From: Engraulis encrasicolus
Taxonomy: Eukaryota; Chordata; Actinopteri; Clupeiformes; Engraulidae
Assembly (NCBI RefSeq): GCF_034702125.1
Contig: NC_085867.1
Location: forward strand, 46,684,262-46,748,261
Direction: 5' to 3'
DNA length: 64,000 nt
Shown here: positions 1 to 14,095 of the stretch, piece by piece
How the letters are laid out: each line of letters opens with the position of its first letter
How positions within the stretch are numbered: position 1 is the stretch's first letter
Notes under the pieces: generated by a model
The model's input: the letters and a program-made list of their open reading frames with translations, nothing else
Databases searched by the model: none
Told to the model about the DNA's origin: nothing
Made by a program: the position numbers and the translations under genes

Positions 1-637
1 GTCAATTTTGCAATTAGGTACTGCATCCATACACATGCCTTCCATGCGATATCTTCAAAATTGCTGGGGGCAATCGTAAGAAAGACTGTGCAGTTCCATG
101 TGAGTGTTTCAGATGAAAACATCAACTTTTCAAGAGCGTGTCATTGAGTTTGTCCGAAATTACAAACATTTGTGCGATCATACTTTCTTGTTGCACTTTG
201 ATCACGGAGAGTGCAAATGTAGGAGCAGTAGCAGTATCGTCTCCTCGTCCGGGGAGTCCTTCTGTTTGTTTCGTTTTCCTAACAGTCTGTGTTTCCGATT
301 TTCAGATCGCAATGCTGCTCTCTCTCTCTCTCTCTGGCTGTTTTTGGAAATTCAGAATGGCGAACCATGGAGAAGATCCCCCTTTTCATGTATGAGAAGT
401 GCAATTTTTCCAGTCATAATGAATACTTAGAATTTGATGCTGGTGTTACGTATTCATGTAAAAGGTGACATTAGTGAAAGGGTAGCATTAATTCTAAAGC
501 TAAACTAACAAAAAATCTCACACAGTGTCCCTTTAAGGCTTGCTGCAAGCGCGTTGAGGGCCTATCACTTGCATCTAGCAGTTGAGGCAGGTTGCTGTAT
601 GCCGTCTGTATACTGCAGTGCTTGCTTACCACGTATA
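1..637. other. No gene recognised
   Basis: Moderately AT-rich sequence. Two overlapping short frames around 104-430 have no recognisable motif and cross a short CT run at 319-335. The TA at 636-637 is the left target site of the next element. Confidence 0.5.
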
Positions 638-1961
638 CACTCGCCTCCAAAAGAGTTGTCGCCTACCCATCTGTTTGGAATAACGGCTAATAACCTGACT
701 TTCAATTAATCACTTGGCTTCAGAAGTCACTCATATGAAAGCTACAACCCTCCCGAATGAAAATGTATGTACAAAAATAAATGTCATGCACCAACGAAAG
801 ATTGACCCTTTATTGAACACAGACAGGGCAGATTTTCACAAGACAAAAGTTTTGTCGCCTATCGCCTATAATGTGAAAATGAGCAGATAAGTCACTTCAA
901 AACACTTCAAATACGCAGATTGGGTGTCATACTTAATCACTGAATCACTCTCACCTCTCCAGAAAATCAACTTTGGCCTTAGGTGTATGTTTAGGGTCAT
1001 TGTAATCATGGAAAGCAACACAATGAAAATCAATGGAGTTCAATGAGAGATGGTGACATATTCGCTATTCGTAAAGCAATACATGTTTAACTTCATGATT
1101 TAATCAATGATAAAAGCCCTCAAACACCTGCAGCATGCATGCAGCTCCTCATAAGAGCTGTATCCGTACCATGTTTCACTTTATGCACCATTTCTCTTTT
1201 TTCATATTCTTCATCTCCAACACCATATAGTTTTGATGCTATCAGTTCTAAAATGGTTGATCTTGGAATCTTGACTTCAGAGTATGAGTCCCATTAGCAT
1301 TCATTTTTGTCAGAATTAGGCCTGACATACTCTTGGCTGGCTATTTTGAGACAGGACAGTGGGAGAGACTTCTTTGGTGTTAAAGGTGAAGAATTTGGAA
1401 AAAATACATGGTGCCTAAAGTCAAACATGGGAGGGATACAGCTCTTATGTGGAGCTGCATACATGCTGCTGGTGTGTGAGGGCTTTTATCATTGATTACA
1501 TCATGAAGTTAAAAATGTATTGCTCTACGAATAGCAAATATGTCACCATCTCTCATTGAACTCCATTTATTTTCATTTTGTTGCTTTCCATGATTACATT
1601 GACCCTAAACATACACCTAAGGCCAAAGTTGATTTTCTGGAGAGGTGTGAGTGAATCAGTGATTAAGTATGACACCCGATCGCGTATTTCAAGTGTTTTG
1701 AAGTGACTTATCTTTTCATTTTCACATTATGTTCGATAGGCGACAAAACTTTTGTCTTGTCAAAATCTGCCCTGTCTGTGTTCATTAAAGGGTCAATCGT
1801 TCTTTGGGTGCATGAAATGTATTTTTGTACATTCATTTTCATTCGAGAGGGTTGTAGCTTTCATATGAGTGACTTCTGAAGCCAAGTGATTAATTGAAAG
1901 TCAGGTTATTAGCTGTTATTCCAAACAGATGGGTAGGCGACAACTCTTTTGGAGGCGAGTG
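638..1961. mobile_element. Fold-back Tc1/mariner-type MITE, TA target site
   Basis: Almost the whole 1.32-kb interval is one long inverted repeat centred near 1300. The left end begins CACTCGCCTCCAAAAGAG and the right end is its reverse complement, each bordered by TA (636-637 and 1962-1963). The arms of about 650 bp still pair but have diverged, so it is an old copy. No transposase frame remains. A TA duplication and long inverted arms are characteristic of Tc1/mariner-derived non-autonomous elements. Confidence 0.85.
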
Positions 1962-2130
1962 TAAAATAGGTATCTACTGAATACACTCAAAATGTGTACG
2001 TATTTCTGAGTAAATGTGGGTATGTATAATCCGTTACTTGCCAGCTGTCTGTGAATGCATCACAAGTATATTCCTGCAAATATCTAAAATGAAACACGCA
2101 AGCATAATAAATAACGAAGAGCATACAGAC

Positions 2131-2846
<716 letters not shown>

Positions 2847-2884
2847 CAAGAATAAATAACTAGGCCTATGCAGTCGCCTCCGAC

Positions 2885-3425
2885 TGCTAAAGGTATATCC
2901 CCAAAATGCGATTCCTCCAGTCTGCTATCATTCCTACCACTCCCGTCCACCTATTTATAAACTTATATATTAAATACAAAATATAAAAGAAATATCTTTA
3001 ATATCTATACATAGATCACTGCCGTGTTTAGGCTTAAAACCAAACAACTATTATGAAAACACAGCTAAAAGAATTTGGGGCAAATCCATCCACCCAGTCT
3101 GAAGTTATGGGCCAAACAAAAAATTCGCCATCTTGAATTCAGCCATCTTGAAAGTGTTGGCCTCCAAAATCTTAACAGTTCATGAACCTACCCTAGAACA
3201 TTAACACACCAAATCTGGCAAAAATCCAACCATCCGTTCAAAAGTTATTGCGTTAACACGAAAGACCTAACGCGGCGGCGGCAATCACAAAACAAAATTT
3301 CGGCCATCTTGAATTCAGGCAATCTTGAAAGTGTTGTCTTCCAGGTCGAAATGTTGTGCCGAGTTTTTCCGTTAAATCATGACAAGGGAGCATTTTGTGA
3401 GCTTTGTGGTGTGTGATATTTTTTC
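2885..3425 (+). repeat. Dispersed repeat, also present inverted near 8.7 kb
   Basis: The segment with CATCCACCCAGTCTGAAG followed by two 'gccatcttgaa' motifs (around 3093-3155) recurs in reverse orientation at about 8662-8755, including the neighbouring 'atatccccaaaa' motif. A partial internal repeat of the 'ccatcttgaattcagg' motif occurs at 3302-3340. No coding content; superfamily not recognised. Confidence 0.65.
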
Positions 3426-4327
3426 CTTCACCTAGGTTGTACTTTTAAAAAAAATTGCAACCTTGAGTGCCTCAGAACTTCTCTTCTTGGACTAAACTTG
3501 TGAGACCCTACACTGATGAGCACCGAGAAAAAAGGTGAATCCCCAGAAGCACTCCAATTATCTGCTTGTGTTTGCCCTTGAAAACATCTCTGAAAAGCTT
3601 CTAGCCCAGGTGGCATTGGGGTTATTAATACATGCAACCAAACTCTTCAGTTTATTGGCTTGCTTCAAATGAATGAATGAATGACTCGTTAACTCATCAA
3701 GGGCAAAGACGTTCTCATGTCAGAGCAGCTATAAACATTCAGCTCGCATTTCAGCAGTGAAGGCGAAGAACCCAATGAAATATTAGCAGCTCTTCAATTC
3801 CCAAATCCAATTCACCATCTAAACCATGGGATTCATGGCTCTTTGGCAGGATCCGGATCACGTTTAAAAAAAGTTTTTGGAATATTTATTCAATCTTAAG
3901 ATTATAGCATTGAAGAATCTACCTCTGCCTCATTGAATCCAAACAAGCTGACTGTCGTCCTTCTAAAGACCGTAAAGTACCTGCCAGTCACTGAGGGAAA
4001 GCTTTTCTCAAATGAACCCATTTTAGCCTGATGACACGCATATGTTGTTTGACCTTTGGTGCCTGGAGACACATATACGCTGCATTCAGGCTCTTGAGAT
4101 TTTATCTTTTTTAATCAAAATGTAGGTATGTTACAGCTGAATGAACACACTCTAATGCAAGATAAGGGTCTTAGGGTTTAAATGCAACTTATGTCATGTT
4201 TGTATGTGCATAAGAGGCCAAGATATTTAGATTTTTATAGGCTGAATGTAACTTTCCCACCAAGGGCTTAGGCATTCAGCAGACGTTTTTTGCAGGTGCT
4301 TTAGGCATCAATGGTTTAAAGTAGTAA

Positions 4328-4358
<31 letters not shown>

Positions 4359-4628
4359 AGAAAACAGAAAAGAGAGACTCCCCTGCTTCTAATCCCATCG
4401 TTCACGTCTAGAAGCTTGTTCAAAATAATTGATTTGTTCACGGGCTTCACAAACAACACTACTAAACAAGACAAGTGTGGCACAGGGACCATTTGCGGCC
4501 AACGACCCAGTTTCTATACTTTTCTTTTTTTCAGCAGTTAAACTGAAGGGATATTTACAGGGGCTTAAGTTGAACAGACTGCTGCTCCGAACATGAAGAC
4601 AGGGAAACAGCCACGCGTGCACACTGAC

Positions 4629-4632
<4 letters not shown>
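3426..4632. other. No gene recognised; small AAAT run
   Basis: No credible exon seen. A short (AAAT)n microsatellite lies at 4327-4360. The frames at 3428-3637 and 4389-4622 (- strand) have no recognisable motif. Confidence 0.45.
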
Positions 4633-5172
<540 letters not shown>

Positions 5173-5383
5173 GAATGACACAGAAGCTCATTTCACAACA
5201 CCACAGGGATATGTTGAACTGTTCGAACAAGCCAGCTCATTACATTGCATTTGGCAGACACTGTATAACCAAAGTGAGTTTCATGACTCCATCACACGTA
5301 CACTCCCTCTTCATCTCTAACACACTCACATTTACCCGCCGAGACAGACATTAACCCCCCCCAGTGTGACAATTGACCTAGTC

Positions 5384-5754
5384 CAGTGTTTCTCAAAGTG
5401 GGGTGCAACGCGGGGGGGCGCGCAACGCAGTGTTAATGTCTGTCTCGTCTCTGCCAAATGCAATGTAATGAGCTGGATGGGGGGGGGGGGGGGGGTGACA
5501 TCTGATTTTGTTTTTTTTTACCCCTTAGGAAATTATTTCCTGTCTCTCCAATAAGCAATACATTTTAAGCCCTCATCAACATTATATTATAAATTGTCTC
5601 TGTGTTTTACCTCACCAGTCACCTTTCCTTTGATTCTGCGCAGCGCAGCGATCATAAAATCAGTCTCCGTGAGTACTGCTGTTGCTTGGGGGGGGCTCCG
5701 AAGCATCCAGACCCTCCAAAGGGGGGAATGACGGGATAACTTTGAGAACCACTG
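5384..5754. mobile_element. hAT-like MITE with perfect 8-bp TSD acctagtc
   Basis: The left end CAGTGTTTCTCAAAG and right end CTTTGAGAACCACTG are inverted copies, flanked on both sides by acctagtc (5376-5383 and 5755-5762). The 8-bp duplication and CAG...CTG ends fit hAT elements. It is internally non-coding and contains a run of about 18 Gs near 5479-5496. Confidence 0.88.
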
Positions 5755-5867
5755 ACCTAGTCTGTCAATTGACTAGGTCTCCCTGAGGGCTAGACTTCAG
5801 ACAACTTACATCGTACCCTTGTAGGTGGTCCCGCTCCGCACACACAAGTACAGCATGAGACATGGAG

Positions 5868-5887
5868 AGAAATAGAGAGAGAAAGAG

Positions 5888-5931
<44 letters not shown>

Positions 5932-6077
5932 AGAGAGAGAGAATGCCGTTTGAGACTGAGTCGCTTCTTGAGACAGTTACATGTTATGCTGCTGTCGAAG
6001 ACCACAGACACACACAGCCACACACACACACGCACGCGCACGCACACGCGCACGCACACACACACACACACACACAG
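5868..6077. repeat. GA and CA microsatellites
   Basis: An imperfect GA run at about 5868-5942 and a CA/CGCA run at about 6007-6077, separated by about 65 bp of unique sequence. Confidence 0.9.
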
Positions 6078-6119
6078 GTGCACTGAACACTGTGAGGGTA
6101 ATGCCACTGATCTTTTTTA

Positions 6120-6768
<649 letters not shown>

Positions 6769-6957
6769 CGCACTATTCCGACGGGAGTAGTTTAATATAT
6801 GGACATGGGGAAATGTGATCTTTATCTCAGGACGTCGGTAATAGAAATGGCCGATTCGGACTGGATTGAAATAACTCAGTAAATGAACAGAAAGTGAGAG
6901 GGTCCGTTGTGACGGCACTTGTCGTCATGCGCGTGCCAACTCCACAATATGTTATTT

Positions 6958-7139
6958 AAGCGGGCTTGCGGAGCAAGGACCATGCAGAGCATGGCCCTTG
7001 CAGAGCAAGGCCCGTTTATAGTAATCTCTAAGTCCTGTTTCTTTATTAAGCGGGCTTGCGGAGCAAGGACCATGCAGAGCATGGCCCTTGCAGAGCAAGG
7101 CCCGTTTATAGTAATCTCTAAGTCCTGTTTCTTATTTAT
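6958..7139 (+). repeat. Tandem duplication, 90-bp unit, two copies
   Basis: Two near-identical units start at 6958 and 7048 (aagcgggcttgcggagcaag). Each contains a small internal inverted motif, gagcaaggaccatg...catggcccttg. The frames on both strands are translations of the duplication. Confidence 0.9.
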
Positions 7140-7968
7140 TATAGCTTGGTCTTGTGCAGGGGCAGTAAAAATAGAAAATGGATCTCCTCCTAGGCCTTTC
7201 GAGATAGAGACACCGTTCAAACACTAAAACGACCGGCTCGGCTTGGAGATCGCGTATACTAATAGGCTTTTCCGTGTCTCTTGTCGTTTTCCCGTTTTTG
7301 GCGATTTTGTGAAAGCCTGGGTCCCCATTGAAAATAGTGGTGGAACCTCCATGAACCAAAGTTCCGCCACTCTAGAGATTAGAGTGTAGGAGGCTTTTTC
7401 AGTCATAAAACATCAACACTTTCACCTAGAAGTTTAGTTGACGCGTTGTTAGCGAGCTCTATGGGATGTCTCCAAATTGTCAAAGTTTCATCTCCCAACT
7501 CCCAATACTTTTTAAATGGCAGGTTTGTAAAAAAAACAGACCTGGCTCTATGGAGAATCCCAGTCTTTCGAAAAGGGCATTTTTCAAGAGATCAGCGCAT
7601 GTCCCACACGGAGGTCCATTTGTGCCTGAAAAATTTAACCTATAAACTTCATTTAAAGACTGTTAGAGAGATCACAAGCATGACTCCGATCTGTGAAAAG
7701 GACACGTGCCAACTCCTTTTAGTTTTTTTACAACGATGTTGTAAAGACAAAAAACTCATTCTCATTTTCTCCCCTTTTTAAGGCTCAATACTAACTGTCT
7801 TTCAGTCAATCACAACAGGTGCAGCCTATGAAGGGTTCCATTTCAACTGTCACTGTCTCAAGATTCTATTCTTAACGAGCAGGTGCGAGCAACCATTCTA
7901 GAAGTGTATTGTTCAGCTCTGCAATGCAATGTAATATAGTCTTGCTGGACTATGCATGACAATTAGCT
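7140..7968. other. Interior of the Harbinger-like element, no gene
   Basis: No motif recognised in the 7446-7781 frame (111 codons, +). Nothing resembling a Myb/SANT or DDE transposase domain. Confidence 0.4.
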
Positions 7969-8041
7969 GCTTGGCTTAGTGGTAATGCATGCCGCTGCAT
8001 TAGAGAGATGGAGGTTGAGGGTTCAAATCCCACCTGAAGCC
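7969..8041 (+). repeat. tRNA-like (Pol III A/B box) segment
   Basis: An A-box match TGGCTTAGTGG near 7975 and a B-box match GGTTCAAATCC near 8019 lie at tRNA-like spacing, and the segment ends in a GAAGCCA-like 3' end. The arms do not form a convincing cloverleaf, so this is more likely a tRNA-derived SINE head than a working tRNA gene. It abuts the 135-bp tandem array. Confidence 0.6.
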
Positions 8042-8662
8042 ATGTTGATTTTCTAAATTATATCATATGCAGCGTTCCTTGGCCGACTTAAAATGCCATG
8101 TATATCATTTAGTATGGATGGCAAATGTGCTGAATTACAGATATTGAGGTTGGGGGTTCGAAACCCAGTCAAAGCCATGTTGATTTTCAAAATTATATCA
8201 TATGCAGTGTTCCTTGGCCAACTTAAAATGCCATGTATGTCATTTAGTATGCATGGCAAATGTGCTGGATTACAGATATGGAGGTTGGGGGTTCGAATCC
8301 CAGTCAAAGCCATGTTGATTTTCAAAAGTATATCATATGCAGTGTTCCTTGGCCAACTTAAAATGCCATGTATGTCATTTAGTATGAATGGCAAATGTGC
8401 TGAATTAGGGATATGGGGGTTGGAGGTTCGAACCCCAGTCGAAGCCATGTTGATTTTCAAAATGATATCATATGCAGTGTTCCTTAGCCAACTTCAAATA
8501 TCATGTATTGTATGTCATTTAATATCAATGGCAAAGGGGTTGGATTACAGATATGGAGGTTGTGAGTTCTAATCCCGCTCGAAGCCATGTTGATTTTCAA
8601 AATTATATCATATGCAGTGTTCCTTAGCCAACTTAAAATACCATCTATGTCATTTAGTATAT
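8041..8662 (+). repeat. 135-bp tandem array, each full unit with a B-box
   Basis: Units begin 'catgttgatttt' at 8041, 8176, 8311, 8446 and 8586 (periods 135, 135, 135, 140); the fifth is partial. Each of the four full units ends with a 'ggttcgaa(t/a)cc'-type B-box before 'agccatgt', so the tail of the upstream tRNA-like segment was included in the amplified unit. The frames on both strands (135 and 159 codons) are repeat translations. Confidence 0.92.
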
Positions 8663-9340
8663 CCCCAAAACGCAGAGCTACAACACTTTCAAGATGGCTG
8701 AATCCAAGATGGCTGAATTGTTTGGCCCATAACTTCTGACTGGGTGGATGGAGTTTTTCCAAGATTTCTTTTAGCTTTGTTTTCTCAATAGTACTTTGTT
8801 TCATCTCTGCCCCAAAAGGCAAGCCCGCTTCCAGCATTTTCTGTGAGAATGCATTTCTAGTTTACTTTTGAGCACATTATTGCGAATCCATGGAGACATT
8901 TGGTCCCGTGGAACAATTTTAATAATTGCCTGTTGGTTTACTAACCCATGAAAATCCATTCTAATGCATCTGCATGCATGTCCTTTCATTCGGAAAATGC
9001 GTTTGACCATGCTACCTGATTCGACAGGGAACACAGCTTGGAACAACTCCCTAAAACAAAAACGGTTTACTGCAAGGCTGTAATGTTTGCAAGCCCGGAG
9101 AGATTGGATATATTGTGCGTTTCGTGCACTTAACCAGACATCTTTACATGGGGTCGCATTCGGACAGGATTAGTATTACCGAGGGTAATTTCTCCAGACC
9201 GTTTCACAGGAGGTAAAACTCGCGGTGAAGTTTACCGACATACTCCGCTATTTGTCCCGCGTTCGGACGGGACTAACTATCCCGGTTATTATGATTTTAC
9301 CCCAGGTCCCCCATTAAACTAGTCCCTTCGGAATAGGGCT

Positions 9341-9885
<545 letters not shown>

Positions 9886-10009
9886 ACCAAACTGTCCTGT
9901 CACCAATTAAGTCTAAAGACAAAAAAAGTAATGTTTCACATGGTCTAAGCCAATGTTTTTGTACATTATTTCACATAAAATCAGATTAATTGACGTACGT
10001 AATTGACAT

Positions 10010-10413
10010 TAGGGATGGCACAAACCGCACCGAAAACCGAAACCGTACAATTCACACACATACCGAACCGAACCGTGCAATCCATCGCAAACCGCAATTC
10101 ATGTACTGCCCAGAAACATATTCTAGACAGATCTAGAACAGATTCTAGGAGTATCTTATCCAGTCTCTCTGATTAAAACATTAGCGTATTAGACCAAATC
10201 AGAGGATGACACAATTAAAATCACACCATTTTCACATTATAAGCCTATACAAACCATATGAAGGATATTTAGTGATAAGTCCGATTCTATTAGCCAGTGC
10301 ACCATTTATCATGAATTTTTATCTAAAAAAGAGAACCGTAGAGAACCGAAAACCGTGACCTTGACACAGTGATATGAAACGAACCGTGAATTTTGTGAAC
10401 CGTACCACCCCTA
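10010..10413. mobile_element. hAT-like MITE, perfect TSD attgacat
   Basis: Begins TAGGGATGGCACAAACCG and ends in the inverted counterpart ACCGTACCACCCCTA. The 8-mer attgacat flanks it at 10002-10009 and 10414-10421. The interior is rich in 'aaccg' motifs and non-coding. Confidence 0.88.
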
Positions 10414-10421
10414 ATTGACAT

Positions 10422-11359
10422 ACGTAACAGATTGGAACAATAGGGAAAAAATGTGGCAAACATCAAAGACGACTGGTGGTAAGAAGGACTTGATAGTTAG
10501 AACATACAGTATGAACAGAAATACAAAGCATAGAGTACACATGGGCCTCTTACACTAGCCTCGCGCGCTATACGTATACTTCCGCCAAGACACTTGGCTC
10601 CGCACTACGTCTGGTACCTGTCCTCTGTGAAGCGATGTTGACCGGTAGGATTTTCGCCGTTGTTCTGACAAAGGTCCTACATTGTAATTTTATCCTACGG
10701 TAGGATGTTCTGTCAGACATGTCTGTTAAACGGTCCTACATCGCCATAGATAGACGTCAGACATGTTTGCTCAACAACTTTTAAGTTAAATCCTGATTTT
10801 TCCGAAAATGCCCTTCCTGCTTCCTGCAATCACGTCAGATCAAAGTCCAGACCATGAATACGAAATGGAAATGGTAGTATTATGGGATGGTCAGGACCAG
10901 GCTACTCTTACCGCGCGAATAGACCAGGCGCGATGCGATTCAAGCGACAGAGTGCAGCAGCAAGCGATACGAGCGATTGAGGAGACTAGAGTATGTCCGT
11001 GCAGGCAGAAGGCAAAGCATTCAAGCATTCCCATTGGCTGTGGTCACTGACCTCTATACAGTCATTGGCTGTCGCGGCTTGTCGCCAAACCGCGTCATAG
11101 AAAGTTGAAAGGATTTCAACTTCAAACTGTCGCGCTCGTCGCGCAAATCGCTCTAGTCTCCAGAATCGCTTTTGTCGCGCGACTCAATACAAAGTCAATT
11201 ACTTCCGTCGCTCGCCTCGCTCTTGTCGCGGTAGGTGTATTTCTGCGGTTACACAGCAACATCTTAAACCATCATCATTAGCTCAATCATGACACAGCAC
11301 TGTGTAATACACATAGCAGCTGGATATAAATAGTAGTCTAACCAAAAATACACCATCAG
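10422..11359. other. GC-rich, partly palindromic stretch, no gene
   Basis: Between about 10560 and 11230 are scattered cgcg/gcgac motifs and an imperfect inverted pair (gcgattgaggagactagag near 10972 against ctctagtctcc near 11151). This suggests a decayed fold-back element, but I could not define ends or a TSD. The frame at 10808-11050 is not recognisable. Confidence 0.4.
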
Positions 11360-11695
11360 TGTATTTTAGTGTGGGAAGTTTCATGGCCAAGTGGACCAGT
11401 CTCATGCCCTTTTATTAATTGCACATTGCACCAGTAAGAGCAGAGTGTGAAGGTTCAATTAACAGGGTAAGAGCAGTTTGCCCCAAATATTGCAATGCAC
11501 ACATTATGGGTGACATATCAGAGTTCAAATGAGGACAAATTGTGGGTGCACGTCTTGCTGACGCATCTTTGACCAAGACAGCAAATCTTTGTGATGTATC
11601 AAGAGCCACGGTATCCAAGGTGATGATGTCAGCATATCACCAAGAAGGACAAACCACATCCAACAGGATTAACTGTCAAGAGTTACAGACGTAAC
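11360..11695 (+). pseudogene. Tc1-like transposase fragment (N-terminal HTH), decayed
   Basis: Read from about 11533 on the + strand, the translation contains GQIVGARLADASLTKTA followed by LCDVSRATVSKV, the paired-like helix-turn-helix of Tc1-family transposases. No catalytic DDE portion follows and the frame is lost within about 30 codons. A second, more decayed copy of the same 5' region lies at 57150-57435. Tc1 transposases bind the element's inverted ends and insert at TA; this remnant is inactive. Confidence 0.75.
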
Positions 11696-12101
11696 ATAGA
11701 AGGGACACGAAACTCGAAAAAGGCAGGTATGAAAATGTATTTACAGAATCTAGGGGATAACAAAACATACGTAAGGAGCCGCGCTCCTACCATGAACCAA
11801 AAAGCTTTCCAAAACAGTGAAGGCTCTAGGCCAGTCAAAACAAACGTAAAATTCAAGCCAAAGGCAAGGTCAAAAATGCAAAGGGCAGAAAAAGCGAAAG
11901 GTCAAAGTCAGCTCTGCAGCCAGCGGGCACCAAAAGGGAAGTGAGCGAAGCGAAGCCGGATTCGCAGGAGGAGAAAGAGAAGCCTCCAGCTGCCATTTAA
12001 ATAGGACCACCCCCGGGCCGCAGGTGCCACCAATAATCGCTGCTGCAGAGAGGACATGTTATGGGCACAGAACAAATTAGGAGGGCGCTAAGAACACAAT
12101 T
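11696..12101. other. No gene recognised
   Basis: A Lys/Gln-rich 71-codon frame at 11729-11944 has no recognisable domain. A GC-rich patch at 11935-12060 has no other gene signal. Confidence 0.4.
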
Positions 12102-13765
12102 GGGTCATTCCACGCCAAATCAACAAGAGCCCGCGCACTTAGGTCTCAAAAAATTCTGAAAATATTACCAAGTGTACCCATGGTACTTAAGAGAAGCACT
12201 GTAAATTTATTTGAATGTAAGATGTATACTCTCCGTGTTACAGCCAATTTTACTGGGGGAGGGGGGTGCCCATTTTGTTCACACTCTTTTTTTTGTCAAA
12301 GTTCACAAGCCCGTAGCTCAAGAACTAAACCATGTAGTCAGCTCAAATTTGGCATGCTAGTACATAGATAGGAAGAGTTTGTTGCAAAACTGTCAGTTTT
12401 GGTCTGTATGATCCTGCATCGACATAGCATTCCCTCAAAGATGATACAAATTGTACTGGAGTTTTTGGCTGTGCTCTGTTTAGGCCTTCAGAAGACATAT
12501 TTGTGCCCAACATAGCCTCATGATTTTTCCCCCTTGTAGATACAAGTAGAAACACTCCCATAAAAACCTATAAATAGAAAGGAAACCCCATCAGTGTTTG
12601 ACCAGAAGACCTCACAAGTCTGACAAATCATTTTGGGTGTCATTTTCAGAGCACCAGAACACCTTGTGGGATTGTCCACAGATTTTTATTTTATATTTTT
12701 CTTCATTCTCCATGAAGTCTTCTTTTTAAAAATGTCAATGAGACTTGTCTTATGTGATGTTTTCTTTTGTAATTTCCACCCTGAACATGGGCAAAATGCA
12801 AAAAGAGAGCAACATGATTTCGATAACATTTAATGTAAAGACTAAATAATCAAATGCAAATTTTGCCCATATATGATCACCCAAGAGTCCCTGTGCAGGG
12901 GTGCAGGTATCCCTTTCAATTTCAATGATTTCAGGAGCGTTCAATGTGGGAGCAGGTTCGCACACCAAAAGAGACAGTAGGTCAGGCACAAGGAGTCATG
13001 TTGTTACTTTTTTTGACCAGCAGATGGCAGCGGAAGAAACGCATAGAAAACATATTGCCCTCAATGTGCATGTTGCCCATGTTCAGGTTCGAAATTACAA
13101 AAGAAAACACCACGTAAGACAAGTCTCATTTGCATTTTTAGAAAGAAGAATTCATGGAGAATGAAGAAAAAAATAAAATAAAAATCTGTGGACAATCCCA
13201 CAAGGTGTTCTGGTGCTCTGAAAATGACACCCAAAATGATTTGTCAGACTTGTGAGGTCTTCTGGTCAAACACTGATGGAGTTTCCTTTCTATTTATAGA
13301 TTTTTATGGGAGTGTTTCTACTTGTATCTACAAGGGGAAAAAATCATGAGGCTATGTTGGGCACAAATATGTCTTCTGAAGGCCTTAACAGAGCACAGCC
13401 AAAAACTCCAGTACAATTTGTATCATCTTTGAGGGAATGCTATGACAATGCAGGATCATACAGACCAAAACTGACAGTTTTGCAACAAACTCTTCCTATC
13501 TATGTACTAGCATGCCAAATTTGAGCTGACTACATGGTTTAGTTCTTGAGCTACGGGCTTGTGAACTTTGACAAAAAAAAAGAGTGTGAACAAAATGGAC
13601 ACCCCCTCCCCCAGTAAAATTGGCTGTAACACGGAGAGTATACATCTTACATTCAAATAAATTTACAGTGCTTCTCTTAAGTACCATGGGTACACTTGGT
13701 AATATTTTCAGAATTTTTTGAGACCTAAGTGCGCGGGCTCTTGTTGATTTGGCGTGGAATGACCC
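12102..13765. mobile_element. 1.66-kb fold-back element, GGGTCATTCCA ends, TSD AATT
   Basis: The left end GGGTCATTCCACGCCAAATC and the exact inverse at the right end are flanked by AATT (12098-12101 and 13766-13769). The two arms (about 800 bp each) remain alignable to the centre near 12930, so the element is nearly one palindrome. The frames in the two arms are mirror translations of each other (for example 12343-12561 and 13306-13524), not genes. The ends resemble those at 24782-26791 and 23907-27206. Confidence 0.85.
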
Positions 13766-13875
13766 AATTAAGGAATTAAGAAGGGCAGCAAAATGAACAA
13801 TTAACCGGACGGTAACACCCCCACCACAAAATGGAGACAAGAGGAAGCTGTCTGAAAGGGATGTTAGGGCTCTAG

Positions 13876-14095
13876 CTAGGGCTGCACGATATCAGAAAAA
13901 AAAAATCGATACTCGATAACAGCATGCAATTTGTCGGCCTGTATCAGGGGCACTGCTTTGGTCGTGGCAGGCTTCCGTTGATATCCAGCTAGAGAAAATG
14001 TTTTATTTGTTATCGATATTTAAGTCATTTTCGCGATTCGCATATCGCCATTCTTGATATCGCTATATCGATACGTTTTCGATATATTGTGCAAC
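13876..14095. mobile_element. Decayed hAT-like MITE (TAGGGCTGCACGATAT)
   Basis: The left end TAGGGCTGCACGATAT is the same type as the intact copy at 34541. The right end 'atattgtgcaactcc' is a degenerate match to its inverse. No TSD can be shown. Confidence 0.55.

Larger units (their letters stand above)
6769..9340. mobile_element. Harbinger-like 2.57-kb element, TTA TSD, in the GT/42-bp array
   Basis: The left end after TTA (6766-6768) contains CTATTCCGACGGGAGTAGTT. The right end, read inverted, contains CTATTCCGAAGGGACTAGTT, followed by TTA (9341-9343). The host unit resumes exactly at the right border, so deleting the interval and one TTA restores one 42-bp unit. TTA is a normal PIF/Harbinger target (TWA). 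No transposase frame is visible; the interior holds a 90-bp duplication, a tRNA-like segment and a 135-bp tandem array. Confidence 0.82.

Noticed and set aside
7969..8041. A functional tRNA gene
   Set aside because: A and B boxes fit, but the acceptor and anticodon stems do not pair convincingly, and the sequence continues into a repeat family.
8053..8572. Two 135-159 codon frames with internal repeats on opposite strands
   Set aside because: The period is exactly that of the 135-bp DNA repeat (45 codons), so the reading frame stays open by arithmetic. No domain.
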